NCBI GenBank assembly: GCA_905233595.1
Contig: CAJOFI010000059.1
Coordinates: 1-7,245 of the forward strand
DNA from: an uncultured Oscillospiraceae bacterium
Lineage (GTDB): Bacteria > Bacillota > Clostridia > Oscillospirales > Oscillospiraceae
Direction of reading: 5' to 3'
DNA: 7,245 bases
Made by a program: the position numbers and the translations under genes. Under the pieces are notes generated by a model. That model was not told the origin of the DNA, searched no databases, and was given only the letters and a program-made list of their open reading frames with translations. Below are positions 5,188 through 7,245 of this stretch, one piece after another; the stretch's first letter is position 1; each line of letters opens with the position of its first letter.

Positions 5188-6237
5188 CTATGCGCTAAAA
5201 CGAAGGTGCTGGGCGAGCATGCGGGAGAGGATGAAGGCGGCGGCGTAGTCGCGGTCGATCCAGACGTGGCGGGTGTGCGCCTCGGGGCAGAGCAGCAGAC
5301 AGCCGAAGCCCTCTTTTGCCCGCCCTACGCGGATCATCAGCACCGATTCCAGCTCCTGCGCGCGCAAAAGGGCGAAAACCTCGTCCTGCTGCTCGGTAAA
5401 CTCCTTCGGGTCGGAGAGGGCGAAGGCCTGGTGCTCTGTCAGCGCGCGCGGCGGCGGGGTCTTGCCGAGAGAGCGCTCGTTCGATACGTCCAGCAGCTCC
5501 CCCTCCGCGTTGAGATAGAACAGCCGGTTGAGGCTCAGACTCTCGCACATTGGCGCAAAGCCCCGCACGAGGCGGTCGAGCGTGTCACCGCCGCTGTCAA
5601 AACCCTCCGCCATCGCGCGGAAGGTGCCGTACAGGCCGTGGTCGCCAACCGGCGGGAAATGCAGGGACTCGTGCTTGCTCGCAACGTAGAGGATGAAGCA
5701 GTTGCGCCCCTTGGTCTTGCCTCGGTAGAGCGTCTTGTCCGCGAGGGCGAAGACCGCCTCGTAGCTGTCCGCGTCGGCGGGATAGGCGGCGCTGCCCACC
5801 GTGGCGGTGATGAAGTGGCTCTCCCCCTGGAAGCACAGCGTCCGGCGAAAGACCCTTCCGCCGTCGAAGAGCTCCTTGTAAAAGCGGTGAGCCTCGGGGT
5901 AGTCCACGTCCCGCAGGGTGACGATCAGAAACTCATCCCCGCCGAAGCGGCCGATCAGCCCCGCGTCCCCGACGTAGTCCATCAGATCCGCCCCAAGCTG
6001 CGCGAGCACCCGGTCGCCGCTGTGGTGGCCGTAGTGGTCGTTGATGTTCTTGAAGTTGTCCAGATCAAGGATCGCAAGCCGGAAGGGGGTCTTCAAATGA
6101 ATGAGCTCCCGGATGAAGGCAAGTATGGCCGGACGGTTCAACAGCCCCGTCAGCGAGTCGTGCAGCGCCTCCGGCCGAACGCTCACCAGCGTCTCCTTAA
6201 AAAACGGATAGCCCCGTAATCTCTCTTCACTATACAC
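5188..6237 (-). CDS. GGDEF diguanylate cyclase with C-terminal GAF-like region
   Basis: Diguanylate cyclases make cyclic di-GMP from two GTP. I chose the GTG at 6237 as start because AGGAGG lies seven bases upstream. An ATG at 6258 lacks a Shine-Dalgarno, and one at 6315 would overlap the -35. The 349-residue protein has a canonical GGDEF domain at about 27-186: DSLTGLLNR, LDLDNFKNINDHYGHHSGD, RFGGDEFL with the intact active loop at 99-103, TVGSAAYP and LADKTLYRGKTKGRN. The position of the inhibitory I-site RxxD, upstream of GGDEF, reads GDAG, so feedback inhibition by product is unlikely. Residues about 200-349 look like a GAF-type sensor, ending in VWIDRDYAAAFILSRMLAQHL. There is no signal peptide or membrane segment, so it should be cytosolic. 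Confidence 0.9.
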   Translation of the reverse strand: MYSEERLRGYPFFKETLVSVRPEALHDSLTGLLNRPAILAFIRELIHLKTPFRLAILDLDNFKNINDHYGHHSGDRVLAQLGADLMDYVGDAGLIGRFGGDEFLIVTLRDVDYPEAHRFYKELFDGGRVFRRTLCFQGESHFITATVGSAAYPADADSYEAVFALADKTLYRGKTKGRNCFILYVASKHESLHFPPVGDHGLYGTFRAMAEGFDSGGDTLDRLVRGFAPMCESLSLNRLFYLNAEGELLDVSNERSLGKTPPPRALTEHQAFALSDPKEFTEQQDEVFALLRAQELESVLMIRVGRAKEGFGCLLLCPEAHTRHVWIDRDYAAAFILSRMLAQHLRFSA

Positions 6238-6286
6238 AAAGCACCCTCCTAACGGCATTGAAAACCTGTTGATATTATCCAATTCT

Positions 6287-6315
6287 ATAATACCGCAGCT
6301 TGCGCGGCTTTGCAA
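6287..6315 (-). promoter_or_regulatory. Promoter of the diguanylate cyclase gene
   Basis: On the minus strand TTGCAA (-35, 6315-6310) is separated by 17 bp from TATTAT (-10, 6292-6287). Transcription would start near 6280, giving a leader of about 43 nt that ends in AGGAGG and the GTG start at 6237. It supports the short gene start over the upstream ATG at 6315. Confidence 0.55.
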
Positions 6316-6370
6316 TCGCTTTTTTGCACAATGGCGTTTTGAAAAAATGCAAGTTTTTTTGAAAAACCTG

Positions 6371-6400
6371 TTGACAGCTCGGCATAAAGTGTGGTATTAT
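6371..6400 (+). promoter_or_regulatory. Promoter of the tRNA cluster
   Basis: A perfect -35 TTGACA (6371-6376) and a near-consensus -10 TATTAT (6395-6400) are spaced by 18 bp, 26 bp before the first tRNA. It diverges from the diguanylate cyclase promoter. Confidence 0.75.
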
Positions 6401-6425
6401 CTTTAAGCTTTTAGGGAACGGACGC

Positions 6426-6499
6426 GCGGGTGTAGTTCAATGGTAGAACACCAGCCTTCCAAGCTGGATACGTGGGTTCGATTCCCATCACCCGCTCCA
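6426..6499 (+). tRNA. tRNA-Gly (anticodon TCC)
   Basis: The acceptor arms GCGGGTG (6426-6432) and CACCCGC (6489-6495) pair perfectly, with discriminator T and encoded CCA (6497-6499). The anticodon stem CCAGC/GCTGG encloses loop CTTCCAA, anticodon TCC, which reads GGA and related Gly codons. A standard T-loop GTTCGATTC is present. It is the first gene of the cluster. Confidence 0.96.
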
Positions 6500-6544
6500 T
6501 CGCCGCAGGGCTTGCGTTTGAGTGTGGGGCATTGCTTCAGATAT

Positions 6545-6621
6545 GCGCCAATAGCTCAGCAGGATAGAGCAACTGCCTTCTAAGCAGTAGGTCGGGGGTT
6601 CGAATCCCTCTTGGCGTGCCA
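6545..6621 (+). tRNA. tRNA-Arg (anticodon TCT)
   Basis: The acceptor arms GCGCCAA (6545-6551) and TTGGCGT (6611-6617) pair with a G-U at the first position. Discriminator is G and CCA is encoded (6619-6621). The anticodon stem ACTGC/GCAGT encloses CTTCTAA, anticodon TCT, reading AGA/AGG. D-arm GCTC/GAGC and T-loop TTCGAAT are intact. Confidence 0.95.
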
Positions 6622-6626
6622 ACGTC

Positions 6627-6732
6627 AGAAGAAAGCTGCTCCATTCCGCTTCCGCGGTTTCCGTAAGCGCCGCGAAAGCTCCATATCCGCAGCTTCCTTC
6701 TTCCTTTCCAAATCGAACCCGCTTCGATTTGG
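6627..6732 (+). other. Two-hairpin spacer between tRNA-Arg and tRNA-His
   Basis: A long-range stem AGAAGAAAGCTGC (6627-6639) with GCAGCTTCCTTCT (6689-6701) has one mismatch. It is followed by a perfect 10-bp hairpin CCAAATCGAA/TTCGATTTGG (6708-6732). No ORF is credible here. The design recurs after tRNA-Gln (6970-7037). Confidence 0.6.
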
Positions 6733-6768
6733 CAGTCAATTGCATAGTCCGAGGAGTTCGGATGATTT

Positions 6769-6845
6769 GGTGGGATTAGCTCAGTTGGCAGAGCACCGGA
6801 TTGTGGTTCCGGGTGTCGTGGGTTCGAGCCCCATATCCCACCCCA
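6769..6845 (+). tRNA. tRNA-His (anticodon GTG)
   Basis: Acceptor arms GTGGGAT (6770-6776) and ATCCCAC (6835-6841) pair fully. G at 6769 is the histidine-specific G-1 facing C73 at 6842, followed by encoded CCA (6843-6845). The anticodon stem CCGGA/TCCGG encloses TTGTGGT, anticodon GTG. Confidence 0.96.
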
Positions 6846-6850
6846 CAAAG

Positions 6851-6877
6851 AAAGAGGCCGGCTGTGCCGGCCTCTTT
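6851..6877 (+). terminator. Terminator-like hairpin after tRNA-His
   Basis: AAAGAGGCCGGC (6851-6862) and GCCGGCCTCTTT (6866-6877) form a perfect 12-bp stem with loop TGT. The T-run is short (TTT, then GCA), so termination may be partial. It lies only 12 bp before tRNA-Gln. Confidence 0.6.
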
Positions 6878-6889
6878 GCACAGAAATTT

Positions 6890-6963
6890 TGGGATGTAGT
6901 GTAATGGTAACACACCGGACTTTGACTCCGATATAGTGGGTTCGAGTCCCGCCATCCCAGCCA
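6890..6963 (+). tRNA. tRNA-Gln (anticodon TTG)
   Basis: Acceptor arms TGGGATG (6890-6896) and CATCCCA (6953-6959) pair fully. Discriminator is G and CCA is encoded (6961-6963). Anticodon loop CTTTGAC gives TTG, reading CAA/CAG. The outermost anticodon-stem pair (27-43) is a C-A mismatch; the rest of the fold is normal. No separate promoter fits between it and the preceding hairpin. Confidence 0.94.
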
Positions 6964-6969
6964 GCGTCA

Positions 6970-7037
6970 GAGGAGAGCGGCTTTCTTCCGCTTCTTTCTT
7001 CTCCAAATCAAAACCGCTTCCGAGGGTTTTGATTTGG
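6970..7037 (+). other. Two-hairpin spacer between tRNA-Gln and tRNA-Lys
   Basis: A first stem AGCGG (6976-6980) with CCGCT (6988-6992) is followed by a perfect 13-bp hairpin CCAAATCAAAACC/GGTTTTGATTTGG (7003-7037, loop 7016-7024). The order and partial sequence match the spacer after tRNA-Arg. No gene is seen in 6964-7073. Confidence 0.6.
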
Positions 7038-7073
7038 GGAGGGACGCGAAAGGCACAGCAAGCAAAACCGCCT

Positions 7074-7149
7074 GCCCCAGTAGCTCAGTAGGCAGAGCAC
7101 CTGCCTTTTAAGCAGGGTGTCCGGGGTTCGAATCCCCGCTGGAGCACCA
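7074..7149 (+). tRNA. tRNA-Lys (anticodon TTT)
   Basis: Anticodon stem CCTGC/GCAGG encloses CTTTTAA, anticodon TTT. D-arm GCTC/GAGC and T-stem CGGGG/CCCCG are intact, discriminator is A, and CCA is encoded (7147-7149). The acceptor arms GCCCCAG (7074-7080) and CTGGAGC (7139-7145) have one C-A mismatch at position 3-70. Confidence 0.94.
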
Positions 7150-7154
7150 AAGAT

Positions 7155-7200
7155 GAAACAGTAGATTGATACAATCGGTCAATCTGCTGTTTCGCTTTTT
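7155..7200 (+). terminator. Intrinsic terminator of the tRNA cluster
   Basis: GAAACAGTAGATTGA (7155-7169) pairs with TCAATCTGCTGTTTC (7179-7193) over 15 bp with one G-U, followed by GC and TTTTT (7196-7200). Its position directly after tRNA-Lys fits the end of the transcript. The remaining 45 bp to the window edge hold nothing I can identify. Confidence 0.88.
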
Positions 7201-7245
7201 CATGCCCGGAAAGGCTTGATACTTCGAACTTTTTGAAACGCGGGT

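Noticed and set aside
5206..6219. Plus-strand open frame of 337 codons opposite the diguanylate cyclase
   Set aside because: It is the antisense of a clear GGDEF gene and shows no recognisable domain; Val/Glu/Ala-rich composition mirrors the real gene's codons.
6269..6291. Plus-strand TTGATA and TATAAT as a second tRNA promoter
   Set aside because: The spacer is only 11 bp; the TATAAT is better explained by the minus-strand -10 it overlaps.
6488..7006. Several open frames over the tRNA cluster, some with residues such as GIWGSNPRHPEPQ or RQEGFEPPTY
   Set aside because: These are the well-known spurious translations of tRNA genes read antisense; the tRNAs explain the sequence.

Overview
The window looks like a GC-rich, spore-forming Clostridia chromosome, most like the Oscillospirales/Ruminococcaceae of animal guts. 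The evidence is a spoIIP gene, a SleB-type cell-wall hydrolase, clostridial-type tRNAs that all encode CCA, strong Shine-Dalgarno sequences, and AT-rich palindromic repeats lying between GC-rich genes. The taxonomic call is inference; no rRNA or other marker gene is present.

Layout. 1-188: no gene, but a chain of small hairpins downstream of hypB. 189-857 (-): hypB, the nickel-insertion GTPase of hydrogenase maturation. 911-1915 (-): a solute-binding-protein-like lipoprotein. 1912-2578 (-): rsmG (16S rRNA m7G methyltransferase), which is broken. Its N-terminal half and its C-terminal tail are both recognisable, but the middle has been replaced by about 190 bp encoding a piece of a Cna_B/SpaA-type surface-protein repeat, in another frame. 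2599-2826: palindromic repeat element A. 2822-3703 and 3700-3951 (-): a two-gene operon of a 4-Cys TSCPD-domain protein followed by a SleB-family lipoprotein. 4021-4167: palindromic repeat element B. 4213-5175 (+): spoIIP. 5188-6237 (-): a GGDEF diguanylate cyclase with a C-terminal GAF-like region. 6371-7200 (+): a promoter, five tRNA genes (Gly-TCC, Arg-TCT, His-GTG, Gln-TTG, Lys-TTT) and an intrinsic terminator.

How the parts fit. spoIIP and the SleB-type lipoprotein both act on peptidoglycan, and spoIIP is specific to engulfment during sporulation. They diverge from the element B region. hypB stands without hypA or hydrogenase genes in view. The tRNA block appears to be one transcription unit with an internal terminator-like hairpin after tRNA-His, and two of its spacers share a two-hairpin design.

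The best candidates for something undescribed are three. First, elements A and B: bordered by AGTGAAN heptamers in inverted orientation, with conserved hairpins whose stems differ in sequence but stay paired, and a central 35-bp module that is exactly inverted between the copies. Second, the rsmG/Cna_B chimera, which could be a real recombination scar or an assembly artefact. Third, the paired tRNA spacers. I see no CRISPR array, defence system, transposase or biosynthetic cluster.
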